The notes beneath the pieces were generated by a model. It was not told where the DNA came from and made no database searches. It saw only the letters and a list, made by a program, of their open reading frames with translations. This document shows positions 16,468 through 27,000 of a stretch of 57,990 nucleotides of DNA, piece by piece (the stretch's first letter is position 1; each line of letters begins with the position of its first letter). The stretch covers positions 1 through 57,990 of the forward strand of contig JANJXF010000142.1 of assembly GCA_024709165.1 (NCBI GenBank). The letters run 5' to 3'. Origin of the DNA: Thiobacillus sp. (lineage in GTDB: Bacteria; Pseudomonadota; Gammaproteobacteria; Burkholderiales; Thiobacillaceae). The position numbers and the translations under genes are program-made.

Positions 16468-17385
16468 TCAGTTTTCGATCCTGCCGCGCAGCAGGTATTC
16501 CATCAGCGCTTTCTGCACGTGCAGGCGGTTTTCCGCCTCGTCCCACACTACCGACTGCGGGCCGTCGAGCACCTCGCCTGCGACCTCCTCGCCGCGGTGC
16601 GCCGGCAGGCAGTGCATGAAAAGCGCATCCGGATGCGCCATTTTCATCATGTCGGCGTCGACCTGCCAGTCGGCGAAGGCTTTCAGGCGTTTCTCGTTTT
16701 CCGCTTCCCAGCCCATGCTGGTCCACACGTCAGTGGTGACGAGATCGGCGCCGCGGCAGGCGTGCATGGGATCGGCAAAGTGCTCGAAATGGCCCGTGCC
16801 ATGAAGATTCGCGCGTTCCGGCTCGACTTCATAGCCGGGCGGTGTCGACACGTGCACATTGAAATCGAGCACTTCGGCCGCCTGCAGCCAGGTGTTGCAC
16901 ATGTTGTTCGAATCGCCGATCCACGCCACCGTCCTGCCCTGGATCGAGCCGCGATGCTCGATGAAGGTGAAGATGTCGGCGAGGATCTGGCACGGGTGGT
17001 ATTCGTTGGTGAGCCCGTTGATCACCGGCACGCGCGAGTGCGCGGCGAAGCGCTCGACGATGTCCTGCTCGAAGGTGCGGATCATGACGAGGTCGACCAT
17101 GCGCGAAATCACCTCACCGGCATCCTCCACCGGTTCGCCACGGCCGAGCTGGGTGTCGCGGGTGTTGAGGTAGATCGCCGCGCCGCCGAGTTGGTGCATG
17201 CCGGCCTCGAACGACAGGCGTGTGCGGGTGGAGCTTTTCTCGAAGATCATCGCCAGCGTGCGGTCGGCCAGCGGATGATAGGTTTCGTAGCGCTTGAAAC
17301 GCGCCTTGATCACGCGCGCACGCTCGAACAGATAATCATGTTCGGCGCGGGTGAAATCCCTGAATTGCAGGAAATGCTTCAGCAT
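16468..17385 (-). CDS. argF: Ornithine carbamoyltransferase
   Basis: ArgF makes citrulline from ornithine and carbamoyl phosphate. The 305-residue product has the carbamoyl-phosphate motif SSTRTR (residues 51-56), the HPCQ motif (EYHPCQILADIFTF) and the ornithine loop HCLPAHRGEE. Its ATG shares one base with the argD stop (TGATG), showing translational coupling with argD. Confidence 0.97.
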   Translation of the reverse strand: MLKHFLQFRDFTRAEHDYLFERARVIKARFKRYETYHPLADRTLAMIFEKSSTRTRLSFEAGMHQLGGAAIYLNTRDTQLGRGEPVEDAGEVISRMVDLVMIRTFEQDIVERFAAHSRVPVINGLTNEYHPCQILADIFTFIEHRGSIQGRTVAWIGDSNNMCNTWLQAAEVLDFNVHVSTPPGYEVEPERANLHGTGHFEHFADPMHACRGADLVTTDVWTSMGWEAENEKRLKAFADWQVDADMMKMAHPDALFMHCLPAHRGEEVAGEVLDGPQSVVWDEAENRLHVQKALMEYLLRGRIEN

Positions 17386-18566
17386 CAGGCCGCCTGTTGC
17401 AGGTAATTTCCGACCAGACCGGACACCGCGTCGACCAGCGCGTCGACCTCGGCCGCACCGTAGATCAGCGGCGGCACCAGCCGGATGACCTTGTCGGCGG
17501 TGACGTTGACGAGCACCCCCGCGTCGCGCGCGATCCCGACCAGTTCGCCGCAGGGACGGTCGAGTTCGACGCCGATCATCATGCCCTCGCCGCGGATGTC
17601 GACCACGCCCTGCACGCCGGCAAGAGCCGTGCGCAGCCCGGTGCGGATGGCCTCGCCGCGCACGCGCGCGTTCTCCAGCAGGCCATCGTCCTCGATCGCA
17701 TCCAGCGTCGCCAGGGCGGCGGCGCAGGCGAGCGGGTTGCCGCCGAAGGTGGAGCCATGGTTACCCGGCTGGAACACGTCAGCAGCGACACCGCTCGCCA
17801 GGCAGGCGCCGATTGGCACACCGGAGCCGAGCGCCTTGGCGAGCGTCATCACGTCGGGCTTGACGCCGGAATGCTGGAAACCGAACCAGGTACCGGTGCG
17901 GCCGATGCCGGTCTGCACCTCGTCCAGCATCAAGAGCCAGCCGTGCGTATCGCAGATCTTGCGCAGCTCGGCCATGAACTCCGGCGCCATGACGTTGACA
18001 CCGCCCTCGCCCTGCACCACTTCGGCCAGTACCGCGACCACGCTCTTGTTGTGTTCCGCCACCTGCCGGATCGCTTCGAGGTCGTTGAACGGCACCCGCG
18101 CAAATCCCGTCAGCAAGGGTTCGAAACCGGCCTGTATCTTGCGGCTGCCGGTTGCGGTCAGGGTCGCCATGGTGCGTCCGTGAAAGGATTTTTCCATGAC
18201 GATGATGGTGGGCAGCTCGATGCCCTTGTTGTGGCCATACAGGCGCGCCAGCTTGATCGCCGCCTCGTTGGCTTCGCAGCCGGAGTTGCAGAAGAACACG
18301 CGGTCCATGCCGGACAGCGCACACAGCCTGTCGGCGAGTGCCTCCTGGCGCAGCACGCGGTACAGGTTGGAGCTGTGAATCAGGGAAGCGGCCTGCTCGC
18401 CGATCGCCTTCACCAGTTTCGGATGCGCGTGTCCCAGGCCGTTCACCGCCACGCCGGCGACCGCATCGAGGTAACGCCGCCCGGTCTCGTCCCACAGGTA
18501 GGCGCCCTCACCGCGCACGAAGGCGACGGGCTGGCGGGCGTAGGTGTTCATCAGGTGCGTTGTCAT
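17385..18566 (-). CDS. argD: Acetylornithine aminotransferase
   Basis: ArgD is the class III PLP enzyme converting N-acetylglutamate semialdehyde to N-acetylornithine; it can also serve lysine synthesis. The 393-residue protein has GEGAYLWDETGRRYLD near the N-terminus, FCNSGCEANEAAIKLAR, LMLDEVQTGIGRTGTWFGFQ (PLP-ring aspartate) and the PLP lysine in MTLAKALGSGVPIGA. It is the first gene of the minus-strand arginine run; the spacer toward rpsT should hold its promoter. Confidence 0.96.
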   Translation of the reverse strand: MTTHLMNTYARQPVAFVRGEGAYLWDETGRRYLDAVAGVAVNGLGHAHPKLVKAIGEQAASLIHSSNLYRVLRQEALADRLCALSGMDRVFFCNSGCEANEAAIKLARLYGHNKGIELPTIIVMEKSFHGRTMATLTATGSRKIQAGFEPLLTGFARVPFNDLEAIRQVAEHNKSVVAVLAEVVQGEGGVNVMAPEFMAELRKICDTHGWLLMLDEVQTGIGRTGTWFGFQHSGVKPDVMTLAKALGSGVPIGACLASGVAADVFQPGNHGSTFGGNPLACAAALATLDAIEDDGLLENARVRGEAIRTGLRTALAGVQGVVDIRGEGMMIGVELDRPCGELVGIARDAGVLVNVTADKVIRLVPPLIYGAAEVDALVDAVSGLVGNYLQQAA

Positions 18567-18710
18567 GGCAGTTCTGGATCAGGCAGTCGTCGATACAATG
18601 CGCTGCACGCCGTGGCGGCAGAATGGAAAACGGCGGCCCCTGCCGCCGTGCTCGTCGTGCGAGAGGACATTATAGGCCGAAAAAAATCCCCTGCGCGCGA
18701 CGCCTCCCCA

Positions 18711-18737
18711 AACAAAAACGCCGCACGAGGCGGCGTT
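18711..18737 (-). terminator. Rho-independent terminator of rpsT
   Basis: On the minus strand AACGCCGC-CTCGT-GCGGCGTT forms an 8-base perfect stem with a 5-base loop, followed by TTTGTTT. It begins 22 bases after the rpsT stop codon and should end rpsT transcription before argD. Confidence 0.85.
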
Positions 18738-18759
18738 CGTTCGGGCGTGCGGCGAGCGT

Positions 18760-19023
18760 TCAGGCCATCGCCTTGATCGCGCCGGACAGGCGGCTCTTGT
18801 GGCGCGCGGCCTTGTTCTTGTGGACGATTTCCTTGTCGGCGATGCGGTCGATCACGCTCATCGAGGACTGGAAGACGCTCTGCGCGGCCGCCTTGTCGCC
18901 GGCAGCGATGGCCTTGCGCACTTTCTTGATCGCGGTGCGCAGTTCCGAGCGCTGGCTCATGTTGCGATTACGCTGCGCGGTGGCCTGACGGGCGCGTTTG
19001 CGGGCCTGGGCGGAGTTCGCCAT
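18760..19023 (-). CDS. rpsT: 30S ribosomal protein S20
   Basis: This 87-residue, very basic helical protein binds 16S rRNA early in 30S assembly. The sequence [39 protein letters not shown] is the standard S20 N-terminus, so the internal ATG at 19023 is used rather than the 180-residue ORF. AGGAG lies 9 bases upstream. It is divergent from murJ, a common arrangement in betaproteobacteria, and is followed by a strong terminator. Confidence 0.97.
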   Translation of the reverse strand: MANSAQARKRARQATAQRNRNMSQRSELRTAIKKVRKAIAAGDKAAAQSVFQSSMSVIDRIADKEIVHKNKAARHKSRLSGAIKAMA

Positions 19024-19316
19024 GTGTTCTGCTCCTGTAAGCCCCACGCGACGCGCGGGGTAGAATTGTTCGCCAGTGTCCCGGCCAAGAATGGGCCCGG
19101 GTTCATCACAGCCGGCTATTCTAATGGAAAAACCCGCCAACCCGCAAGGGCAGCGCTGAACAAACCCGGAGCGGCCTTTCCGACATGCGCCGGAATCCAG
19201 TGAAACCGGGCGTCTGGCCCACGGCGTTCGCCGTGGCGACGATTTGTCCGGCACCGCCTCCACGCTTGCAGTCGGCCCGCCCGCCGCGCACAATGCGCGC
19301 AAAACCGCCGCCCGCC

Positions 19317-20855
19317 ATGAACCTTCTCAAAGCTCTCGCTGCGGTCAGCAGCATGACCCTGCTGTCACGCATCCTGGGATTCGCGCGCGATGCGATCATC
19401 GCCCGCGCCTTCGGCGCCGGCATGTTTACCGACGCCTTCTTCGTCGCGTTCAAGATCCCCAACCTGTTGCGCCGCCTGTTTGCCGAAGGCGCGTTCTCGC
19501 AGGCCTTCGTGCCGATTCTCGCGGAATACAGGAACCGCCAGGGGCACGACGCCACACAACGCCTGGTCAGCCAGGTCGGCAGCGCCCTGACGCTGGCGCT
19601 GGTCGCGGTGGCGCTGCTCGGCGTGATCGGCGCGCCGTGGGTGGCCTGGGTCAGCGCACCCGGCTTTCGCGCCGATCCACAGAAATTCGAACTGACGGTG
19701 ACGCTGCTGCGCATCACCTTCCCCTACATCGTGTTCATCTCGCTGGTGGCGCTGGCGGCGGGCATCCTCAACACCTGGAGCCGCTTCTCGGTGCCTGCCT
19801 TCGCACCGGTGCTGCTCAACGTCGCGATGATCGTCGCCGCGCTGTGGCTGGCGCCGTATTTCGATCCGCCGGTGCTGGCGCTGGGCTGGGGCGTGGCGCT
19901 GGGTGGCGTGCTGCAACTGGCGTGGATGCTGCCGCATCTGCTGCGGATCCGCATGCTGCCGCGCCCCACGCGGCATTTCGACGATCCTGGCGTGCGCCGC
20001 ATCCTCAAGCTGATGGCCCCGGCAACGCTGGGCGTGTCGGTTGCGCAGGTCAGTCTGCTGATCAACACCGTCTTCGCCTCGTTTCTCGCCACCGGCAGCG
20101 TGTCCTGGCTGTATTACGCCGACCGCCTGATGGAATTTCCCACCGGCATGCTCGGCGTCGCGCTCGGCACCATCCTGCTGCCCAGTCTCGCCAGGCATTA
20201 CGCCGACGATTCGCCCGCCGAGTATTCGCGTCTGCTCGACTGGGGCCTGCGTCTCACCCTGCTGCTCGCCCTGCCCGCCGCCGCCGCGCTGGCGGTGCTG
20301 GCGGTGCCGCTCATCACCACGCTGTTCCATTACGGCGCCTTCAGCGAGCACGACGTCGCGATGACCCAGCGCGCGCTCATCGCTTACAGCCTCGGCCTGC
20401 TCGGCCTGATCCTGGTGAAAGTGCTGGCGCCGGGCTTCTATGCACGGCAGAACATCCGCACGCCGGTGAAGGTCGCGATCTTCACCCTCCTCGCCACCCA
20501 GCTGATGAACCTCGCCTTCATCTTCCCGCTCGGCCATGCCGGCCTCGCGCTGGCGATCGGTCTGGGTGCCTGCCTCAACGCCACCCTGCTGCTGCATCTA
20601 CTGAAAAAGCAGCGCATCTACCAGCCGCAGCCGGGCTGGCCCGGCTATGCCCTGCGCGTCGCGATGGCCGTGGCGCTGATGGCGGCGGCACTCCACTTTG
20701 CCATGGGCGCTGCGCAATGGTGGCTGGATGCACGCGCATTGGAACGCGTCGGACGGCTCGCGCTGCTGGTCGGCGGCGGGGTGGCTGTGTATTTCGCAGC
20801 GCTCGCACTGATGGGTTTCCGCCCGCGCCAGTTCTCCCGGCGGGCCGCCGAATAA
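19317..20855 (+). CDS. murJ: Lipid II flippase MurJ
   Basis: MurJ (MviN) is the MOP-superfamily transporter that flips lipid II across the inner membrane for peptidoglycan synthesis. The 512-residue, roughly 14-helix protein starts [35 protein letters not shown] and continues [22 protein letters not shown], the family signature with functionally important arginines. ATG 19317 begins the conserved N-terminus; the ORF-track start is longer. It is divergent from rpsT and upstream of ribF. Confidence 0.97.
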   Translation: MNLLKALAAVSSMTLLSRILGFARDAIIARAFGAGMFTDAFFVAFKIPNLLRRLFAEGAFSQAFVPILAEYRNRQGHDATQRLVSQVGSALTLALVAVALLGVIGAPWVAWVSAPGFRADPQKFELTVTLLRITFPYIVFISLVALAAGILNTWSRFSVPAFAPVLLNVAMIVAALWLAPYFDPPVLALGWGVALGGVLQLAWMLPHLLRIRMLPRPTRHFDDPGVRRILKLMAPATLGVSVAQVSLLINTVFASFLATGSVSWLYYADRLMEFPTGMLGVALGTILLPSLARHYADDSPAEYSRLLDWGLRLTLLLALPAAAALAVLAVPLITTLFHYGAFSEHDVAMTQRALIAYSLGLLGLILVKVLAPGFYARQNIRTPVKVAIFTLLATQLMNLAFIFPLGHAGLALAIGLGACLNATLLLHLLKKQRIYQPQPGWPGYALRVAMAVALMAAALHFAMGAAQWWLDARALERVGRLALLVGGGVAVYFAALALMGFRPRQFSRRAAE

Positions 20856-20909
20856 GCGCTCAGATCGGCTAGAATTAGGCCTTTTCGCGCCGCCCGTCCG
20901 CTTCACCCC

Positions 20910-21842
20910 ATGCGCATCACCCACGGCTTTCGCCCGCTTGGCACGCCTCACGCAGTCACCATCGGCAACTTCGACGGTCTGCACCTGGGGCACCAGGCCA
21001 TGCTCGCCCGCCTGCAGGCGGTTGCGCGGGCACGCGGCCTGCCGAGCTGCGTGCTGAGCTTCGAGCCGCACCCGCGTGAGTTCTTCGCCCCCGCGCAGGC
21101 ACCGGCACGCCTGTCGAGTCTGCGCGAAAAAACCGAATGCCTGCAACGGCAAGGCATCGATCGCCTGCATGTGTTGCGCTTCGACCGCGCGCTGTCCGCA
21201 CTGACCCCGCATGCCTTCATCGAGCAGGTGCTCGGCACGACGCTGCAGGCGAAGTACGTCCTCGTCGGCGACGATTTCCGCTACGGCGCCAGGCGCGCGG
21301 GCGATTTTGCGCTGCTGCAGCAGATGGGCGCGGCACTGGGGTTCGACGCCGAGTCCTTGCCCACGGTGGAAGTCGCCGGCGAGCGTTCCTCGTCGACCGC
21401 GGTGCGGCACGCGCTCGCCGCCGGCGAACTGGGGCACGCCACGCGCCTGCTCGGCCGCCCCTACAGCATTTCCGGGCGCGTCGTGCACGGCGACAAGCTC
21501 GGCCGCGGCATCGGCTTTCCGACCGCCAACATCCAGTTGAAGCACAACCGCCCGCCGCTGATGGGCATTTTCGCGGTCGAGCTCTACGGCCTGAACGGCG
21601 CGCCGCTGCCGGGCGTGGCGAGCCTGGGGCGGCGGCCCACGGTGAAGGGCGCCGACGCCGTGCCCGTGCTCGAAGTGCACCTGTTCGATTTCAACGCCGA
21701 CCTGTACGGTCGCCGCGTGCGCGTGGACTTTCTGCACAAGCTGCGCGACGAGGAAAAATACCCCGACCTCGACGCGCTCGTCGCGCAGATCCGCCGCGAC
21801 GTCGACAACGCCCGACAATTCCTGATGCAACGTCATGCCTGA
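20910..21842 (+). CDS. ribF: Bifunctional riboflavin kinase / FAD synthetase
   Basis: RibF phosphorylates riboflavin to FMN and adenylates it to FAD. The 310-residue protein has the N-terminal nucleotidyltransferase motif [16 protein letters not shown] and the C-terminal kinase motif [13 protein letters not shown] followed by [11 protein letters not shown]. The stop overlaps the ileS start by 8 bases, so translation is probably coupled, as in the ribF-ileS-lspA block of many proteobacteria. Confidence 0.97.
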   Translation: MRITHGFRPLGTPHAVTIGNFDGLHLGHQAMLARLQAVARARGLPSCVLSFEPHPREFFAPAQAPARLSSLREKTECLQRQGIDRLHVLRFDRALSALTPHAFIEQVLGTTLQAKYVLVGDDFRYGARRAGDFALLQQMGAALGFDAESLPTVEVAGERSSSTAVRHALAAGELGHATRLLGRPYSISGRVVHGDKLGRGIGFPTANIQLKHNRPPLMGIFAVELYGLNGAPLPGVASLGRRPTVKGADAVPVLEVHLFDFNADLYGRRVRVDFLHKLRDEEKYPDLDALVAQIRRDVDNARQFLMQRHA

Positions 21843-24624
21843 CTACAAGCATACCCTCAACCTGCCCGACACCCCTTTTCCGATGCGTGGCGACCTCGCC
21901 AAGCGCGAACCCGGCTGGGTGAAAAGCTGGCAGGAGACGAAGCGCTACGAAGCGATCCGCAAGGCGGCCGCCGGCAGGCCGAAATTCATCCTGCACGACG
22001 GCCCGCCCTACGCCAACGGCGACATCCACATCGGCCACGCGGTCAACAAGATCCTCAAGGACATCATCGTCAAGGCGAAGACGCTGTCCGGTTTCGATGC
22101 GCCCTACGTGCCGGGCTGGGACTGCCACGGCCTGCCGATCGAGTTGCAGGTGGAAAAAACTCACGGCAAGAATATCCCCGCGGCGAAATTCCGCGAGCTG
22201 TGCCGCGCCTATGCGGCCACACAGATCGAGCGCCAGAAAGCCGATTTCATCCGTCTGGGTGTGCTGGGCGACTGGGATCATCCCTATCGCACCATGGATT
22301 TTTCGTTCGAGGCCGAACAGCTGCGCGTGCTCGGCCACATCCAGCAGGCCGGATATCTGTACCAGGGCGCAAAGCCCGTGCACTGGTGCGTCGACTGCGG
22401 GTCTGCGCTGGCCGAAGCGGAGGTCGAGTACGAGGACAAGAGCTCGCCGGCGATCGATGTGGGCTTCGCCGTCGCCGATCCCGCCGGCCTCGCGCGCCGC
22501 TTCGATATCGCGGCAATCGAGACGCCGGCCCGGTTCGTCGTCTGGACCACCACGCCGTGGACGCTGCCAGCCAACCAGGCGGTCGCGCTGCATCCTGATT
22601 TCCAGTATGCGCTGGTGCGCACCGCGCAGGGCATCCTGATCCTCGCCGACAGCCTGCGCGAGGCGGCGCTCGCGCGCTACGGGCTCGCCGACGGCGCCGT
22701 GGTGCTCGCCCGCACCACCGGCCAGGCACTCGAAGGCGTGCTGCTGTGGCACCCCTTCCAGGAACGCCAGGTACCGGTGATTCTCGGCGACCATGTGACC
22801 GCAGACGCTGGCACCGGCGCCGTGCACACCGCCCCCGGCCATGGTCTGGACGACTACGTGGCGGGCAGCCGCTACGGCCTGAAAGTCGACAACCCGGTGG
22901 GCGACGACGGCCGTTTCTACGCCAGCGTGCCGCTGGTCGGCGGTATGAGCATCTGGCAGGCCAATCCGCTGATCGTCGAGACGCTGCAAGGCAACGGCGC
23001 CCTCTTCGCGCACGAGAAATTGCTGCACAGCTATCCGCACTGCTGGCGCCACAAGACGCCGATCATCTTCCGCGCGACGCGGCAGTGGTTCATCGGGATG
23101 GATGCCAGAGGGCAGAGGACGGAGGACGGAGGACAGAAAACCCTGCGCGAGCAGGCGATGGCCGCGGTCGACGCGACGCAGTTCTTCCCGTCGTGGGGCC
23201 GCGCGCGGCTGGAAGCAATGATCCGCAATCGCCCCGACTGGTGCGTCTCGCGCCAGCGCAACTGGGGTGTGCCGATGCCCTTCTTCACCCACAAGGAGAC
23301 CGGCGAACTGCACCCGCAGACGCCCGAACTCCTGGAAACCGTCGCACAGCGCGTCGAACGGCAGGGCATCGAGGCGTGGTTCGCGCTCGACGCAGCCGAG
23401 CTTCTCGGCGAGGACGCCGCGCACTACGACAAGACCGGCCACACCCTCGACGTGTGGTTCGATTCCGGCGTCACCCACGCCTGCGTGCTGAAACGCCGCC
23501 CGGAACTGAAACACCCGGCCAACCTCTACCTCGAAGGTTCCGACCAGCATCGCGGCTGGTTCCAGTCGTCCTTGCTCACCGGCTGCGCCACCGACGGCCG
23601 CGCGCCCTACGACGCGCTCCTCACCCACGGCTTCGTGGTCGATGGCAAAGGCCACAAGATGAGCAAGTCGAAAGGCAACGTCGTCGCCCCGCAGAAGGTG
23701 ATGGATCAGTACGGTGCGGACATCCTGCGCCTGTGGGTGGCGACCACCGACTACTCAGGGGAGCTGTCGATCTCCGACGAGATTCTCAAGCGCGTGGTGG
23801 AAAGCTACCGCCGCATCCGCAACACGCTGAAATTCCTGCTGGCGAACCTTTCCGATTTCAACCCCTCGCTTCATGCCCTGCCCGTCGAGGACTGGCTGGA
23901 GATCGACCGCTACGCGCTGGCGCTGACGCGGCAGTTGCAGCGTGAACTGGTGGCACACTACGACGCCTACGAGTTCCATTTCATCGCACAAAAACTGGCG
24001 ACCTTCTGCTCGGAAGATCTCGGCGGCTTCTATCTCGACATTCTCAAGGACCGCCTCTACACCAGCGGCGCCGACAGCCGCGCACGGCGCGCCGCGCAAA
24101 ACACGCTCCATCACCTGACGCACGCACTGGCGCGCTGGATGGCGCCGATCCTGTCGTTCACCGGGGAGGAAGTGTGGAGCGAACTGTCGGGGAACGCGAA
24201 CGATTCGCTTTTTCTGCATACGTGGCATGACCTGCCGCCGCAATGCGACGAAGACGCCCTGCTCGACCGCTGGGCCCGCATCCGCACGGTGCGCGCGATG
24301 GTGTCGAAGGATCTCGAACTGGTGCGCGTTGCCGGCGGCATCGGCTCATCGCTGCAGGCCGAAGTCACGCTGCATGCGAGCCCCGGCACCCACGCCCTGC
24401 TCGCGCCGCTCGGCGACGACCTGCGCTTCGTGTTGATCGCCTCGCAGGCGCGGCTCGTCGCGGCCGACACCGACCGCGTCGAGGTCACGCCGAGCCTGTC
24501 GAAGAAATGCGACCGCTGCTGGCACTACCGTGCCGACGTCGATGCGCACACCGCGCATCCCGGTCTGTGCGGGCGCTGCGTCAGCAGTCTCTACGGTGCA
24601 GGCGAGGTACGCACCCATGCGTGA
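21835..24624 (+). CDS. ileS: Isoleucyl-tRNA synthetase
   Basis: This class Ia synthetase of 929 residues has HIGH (residues 65-68, [11 protein letters not shown]), a CP1 editing domain ([18 protein letters not shown] and [12 protein letters not shown]), KMSKS near residue 610, and the C-terminal zinc finger [24 protein letters not shown]. Residues 425-436 ([12 protein letters not shown]), just after QWFIGMDA, are unusual. Most IleS have a shorter loop there, and the DNA coding for it is a reiterated GGACGGA-type repeat. The reading frame is kept. Confidence 0.97.
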   Translation: MPDYKHTLNLPDTPFPMRGDLAKREPGWVKSWQETKRYEAIRKAAAGRPKFILHDGPPYANGDIHIGHAVNKILKDIIVKAKTLSGFDAPYVPGWDCHGLPIELQVEKTHGKNIPAAKFRELCRAYAATQIERQKADFIRLGVLGDWDHPYRTMDFSFEAEQLRVLGHIQQAGYLYQGAKPVHWCVDCGSALAEAEVEYEDKSSPAIDVGFAVADPAGLARRFDIAAIETPARFVVWTTTPWTLPANQAVALHPDFQYALVRTAQGILILADSLREAALARYGLADGAVVLARTTGQALEGVLLWHPFQERQVPVILGDHVTADAGTGAVHTAPGHGLDDYVAGSRYGLKVDNPVGDDGRFYASVPLVGGMSIWQANPLIVETLQGNGALFAHEKLLHSYPHCWRHKTPIIFRATRQWFIGMDARGQRTEDGGQKTLREQAMAAVDATQFFPSWGRARLEAMIRNRPDWCVSRQRNWGVPMPFFTHKETGELHPQTPELLETVAQRVERQGIEAWFALDAAELLGEDAAHYDKTGHTLDVWFDSGVTHACVLKRRPELKHPANLYLEGSDQHRGWFQSSLLTGCATDGRAPYDALLTHGFVVDGKGHKMSKSKGNVVAPQKVMDQYGADILRLWVATTDYSGELSISDEILKRVVESYRRIRNTLKFLLANLSDFNPSLHALPVEDWLEIDRYALALTRQLQRELVAHYDAYEFHFIAQKLATFCSEDLGGFYLDILKDRLYTSGADSRARRAAQNTLHHLTHALARWMAPILSFTGEEVWSELSGNANDSLFLHTWHDLPPQCDEDALLDRWARIRTVRAMVSKDLELVRVAGGIGSSLQAEVTLHASPGTHALLAPLGDDLRFVLIASQARLVAADTDRVEVTPSLSKKCDRCWHYRADVDAHTAHPGLCGRCVSSLYGAGEVRTHA
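23107..23140 (+). repeat. In-frame purine-rich mini-repeat inside ileS
   Basis: The stretch reads agagggcagaggacggagga and continues cggaggacagaa, made of overlapping AGAGG/GGACGGA units. It codes for a polar insertion of about ten residues between QWFIGMDA and LREQAM, where the E. coli protein as I recall it has only a few residues. Confidence 0.6.
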
Positions 24625-25132
24625 GTGGTTCGCCCCCGCAATGCGCAAGTGGCTGTGGCTCGCGCTCGCCGTGATCGTCGCCGACCACCTCACCAAGTGG
24701 TGGGTCAGCGCCACGCTCGACTATCGCGAAGCGGTGCCGGTTCTCCCTTTCTTCTCGCTGGTCCTGGTACACAATACCGGCGCGGCATTCAGCTTCCTCG
24801 CCGACGCCGGCGGCTGGCAGCGCTGGTTCTTCACCGGTGTGGGCGCGGTCGCCACGGTGATCCTCCTGCACCTGTTGAAAAAGCACGCCCACGACACCCG
24901 CATGGCCCTCGCGTTCGCGCTGGTGCTGGGGGGTGCGCTCGGCAACGTCATTGATCGCGTGCGCTTCGGCTATGTGGTCGACTTCCTCCACGTCCATTAC
25001 CAGACGTTTTCCTGGCCGGCGTTCAATGTGGCGGACGCCGCAATCAGTGTGGGCGCGGCCCTGCTGGTGTGGGACACACTGCGCCGCCCGCCGGTCGAGG
25101 ACAAGCCTGCCGCGCCGAAACACGCCCCATGA
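24617..25132 (+). CDS. lspA: Lipoprotein signal peptidase
   Basis: LspA is the aspartic protease that cleaves prolipoprotein signal peptides. The 171-residue, four-helix protein has the signature [18 protein letters not shown] and the two catalytic aspartates in GNVIDRV and [11 protein letters not shown] 24617 overlaps the ileS stop by 8 bases and has GCGAGG upstream; ATG 24641 is a possible shorter start. It lies in the ribF-ileS-lspA-fkpB-ispH operon. Confidence 0.96.
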   Translation: MREWFAPAMRKWLWLALAVIVADHLTKWWVSATLDYREAVPVLPFFSLVLVHNTGAAFSFLADAGGWQRWFFTGVGAVATVILLHLLKKHAHDTRMALAFALVLGGALGNVIDRVRFGYVVDFLHVHYQTFSWPAFNVADAAISVGAALLVWDTLRRPPVEDKPAAPKHAP

Positions 25133-25584
25133 GCGCGCGCACCGTCGCTCGCGGCGACACCCTCCAGTTGCGCTACGCGCTGCGTCCACGCGGCGGCGAG
25201 GACATCGTCTCCAACTTCGACGACCCCGCGCCGCAGACCGCCACGCTCGGCGACGGCACGCTGGCGCCCGCGCTGGAACAGTGGCTGCTCGATCTGCCGG
25301 TGGGTGAGCGCCACGTCTTCCTGCTCGACCCGTGGCAGGCCTTCGGCGAAAGCCAGGCCGAGCTGATCCAGACCCTGCCCGGAAGCGACCTGCCCGCTGA
25401 TATGGAACTTGCAGCAGGACAACTGTTCGAATTTGCCATGCCCAACGGCCAGACGCTGGCGGGGCGCATTCTGGAAATCGGGGACGAAGGAGTGAAAGTC
25501 GACTTCAACCATCCGCTTGCCGACCTTTCCATCGAGTTCGAAGTCGAAATCATCCGTATCCTGCCCCGCGCCGACACGCCATGA
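25129..25584 (+). CDS. fkpB: FKBP-type peptidyl-prolyl isomerase, SlpA type
   Basis: This 151-residue SlpA/FkpB-like isomerase opens [14 protein letters not shown] and has an IF-flap insert. The FKBP ends are [44 protein letters not shown], where DFNHPLA is the diagnostic motif of SlyD/SlpA proteins. ATG overlaps the lspA stop (ATGA) and its own stop overlaps ispH (ATGA), the same order as the E. coli lspA-fkpB-ispH cluster. Confidence 0.94.
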   Translation: MSARTVARGDTLQLRYALRPRGGEDIVSNFDDPAPQTATLGDGTLAPALEQWLLDLPVGERHVFLLDPWQAFGESQAELIQTLPGSDLPADMELAAGQLFEFAMPNGQTLAGRILEIGDEGVKVDFNHPLADLSIEFEVEIIRILPRADTP

Positions 25585-26507
25585 CATCCACTATCCTGCT
25601 TGCCAACCCGCGCGGTTTCTGTGCCGGCGTCGACCGCGCCATCGGCATCGTCGAGCGTGCCCTGGAAAAATTCGGTGCGCCGATCTACGTGCGTCACGAG
25701 GTCGTGCACAACACCTACGTCGTCAACGATCTCAAGGCCAAGGGTGCGATCTTCGTCGAGGAACTTTCCGAGGTGCCCGCCGGCGCCACCGTCATTTTCA
25801 GCGCGCACGGCGTGTCGCAGGCAGTTCGCGCCGAGGCCGACGCGCGCGGCCTGACCGTGTTCGACGCCACCTGCCCGCTGGTCACCAAGGTGCACGTCGA
25901 AGTCAGCAAGATGCGCGAAAAAGGCTACGAAATCGTCATGATCGGCCACCGGGGCCACCCCGAAGTCGAAGGCACCCTCGGGCAGTCCGATGGCGGCATG
26001 CACCTGGTCGAAACCGCGGAAGACGTCGCGCAGCTGAATGTGGCCGATCCCGACCGGCTCGCCTATGTCACCCAGACCACGCTGTCGGTCGACGACGCCG
26101 CGCGCGTCGTCGCGGCCCTGCGGGCGCGCTTTCCCGGCATCGTCGGACCGAAGAAGGACGACATCTGCTACGCCACGCAGAACCGCCAGGATGCCGTGAA
26201 GACGCTATCCGCGCAGTGCGACGTGGTGATCGTGGTCGGCTCGCCGACCAGTTCGAATTCCAACCGGCTGCGGGAAGTGGCGGAGAACCTGGGGGTACCG
26301 GCCTATATGGTCGACAAGGCGGAGGAGATCGACCCGGCCTGGATTGCCGGCAAACGCCGCGTGGGCCTCACGGCAGGTGCGTCGGCACCGGAAGTGCTGG
26401 TGCGTGAGGTTGTCGCACGGCTCAATGCGCTGGGCGTCACGACGGTCGAGACCCTGCTCGGCACCCATGAAAACGTGGCGTTCGGGCTGCCCAAGGGGCT
26501 CGGCTGA
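25581..26507 (+). CDS. ispH: 4-hydroxy-3-methylbut-2-enyl diphosphate reductase
   Basis: IspH (LytB) is the 4Fe-4S enzyme of the last step of the MEP isoprenoid pathway. The 308-residue product has the three cluster cysteines in [13 protein letters not shown] (Cys14), [11 protein letters not shown] (Cys98) and [11 protein letters not shown] (about Cys195), with substrate histidines in VVHNTYVV and FSAHGVS. It is the last gene of the operon and converges with pilE. Confidence 0.97.
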   Translation: MTSTILLANPRGFCAGVDRAIGIVERALEKFGAPIYVRHEVVHNTYVVNDLKAKGAIFVEELSEVPAGATVIFSAHGVSQAVRAEADARGLTVFDATCPLVTKVHVEVSKMREKGYEIVMIGHRGHPEVEGTLGQSDGGMHLVETAEDVAQLNVADPDRLAYVTQTTLSVDDAARVVAALRARFPGIVGPKKDDICYATQNRQDAVKTLSAQCDVVIVVGSPTSSNSNRLREVAENLGVPAYMVDKAEEIDPAWIAGKRRVGLTAGASAPEVLVREVVARLNALGVTTVETLLGTHENVAFGLPKGLG

Positions 26508-26540
26508 ATCCCTTTTCCGGACGGACCGCTTGCGTCATGG

Positions 26541-26975
26541 CTACCTGCTCCAGCACTGGGCCAGATCGCCATCCGCACCGCGTACCCCGGTATTCGTCAA
26601 GGTCAGCGCGCCGCAGACATCGCCCGCCATCGTTCCTGTCGGTGTTGCCGAAAGGGTGAACGTTTGCGCAGCTGCCTCGACCTCAATGTCATATTTGGCA
26701 TCCCCGTCCGACGGTGACTGGATATGGGGCAGAGCTCCCGCCTCGTCGTAGCGATTGGCCATCGTGTAACTGCGTTCAAGGAATTGTGCATTTTCCAGCA
26801 AAGCCGCACGCGCATCGGCGCGATTGGCACGCTGCACGTATTGCGTATAGGACGGGTACGCAATGGCCGCGAGAATCCCGATGATGGCCACGACGATCAT
26901 CATTTCGACTAGGGTGAAGCCGCACTCCGAGTTCATCTCGTCCGCATGGCGCGCATCTGATCCAGGCATGTTCAT
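26541..26975 (-). CDS. pilE: Type IV pilin-like protein PilE
   Basis: This 144-residue prepilin has the class III signal MNSECG/FTLVEMMIVVAIIGILAAIAYPSYTQYVQRANRADAR: cleavage after Gly, Phe at +1 and Glu at +5. The C-terminal part has a Cys pair (DVCGALTL..AQCWS) that can form the pilin D-loop disulfide. GGGAG lies before ATG 26975 (MNMPGSD), giving a 19-residue leader; ATG 26936 would give a 6-residue leader. It is last in the fimT-pilVWXY1-E cluster, so it is probably a minor pilin rather than the major subunit. Confidence 0.9.
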   Translation of the reverse strand: MNMPGSDARHADEMNSECGFTLVEMMIVVAIIGILAAIAYPSYTQYVQRANRADARAALLENAQFLERSYTMANRYDEAGALPHIQSPSDGDAKYDIEVEAAAQTFTLSATPTGTMAGDVCGALTLTNTGVRGADGDLAQCWSR

Positions 26976-27000
26976 GTTGTGCTCCCGATTCCAGCTCACC

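Noticed and set aside
21691-23655. 654-residue minus-strand ORF opposite ileS
   Set aside because: It is antisense to a certain ileS gene, with no motif and no ribosome binding site.
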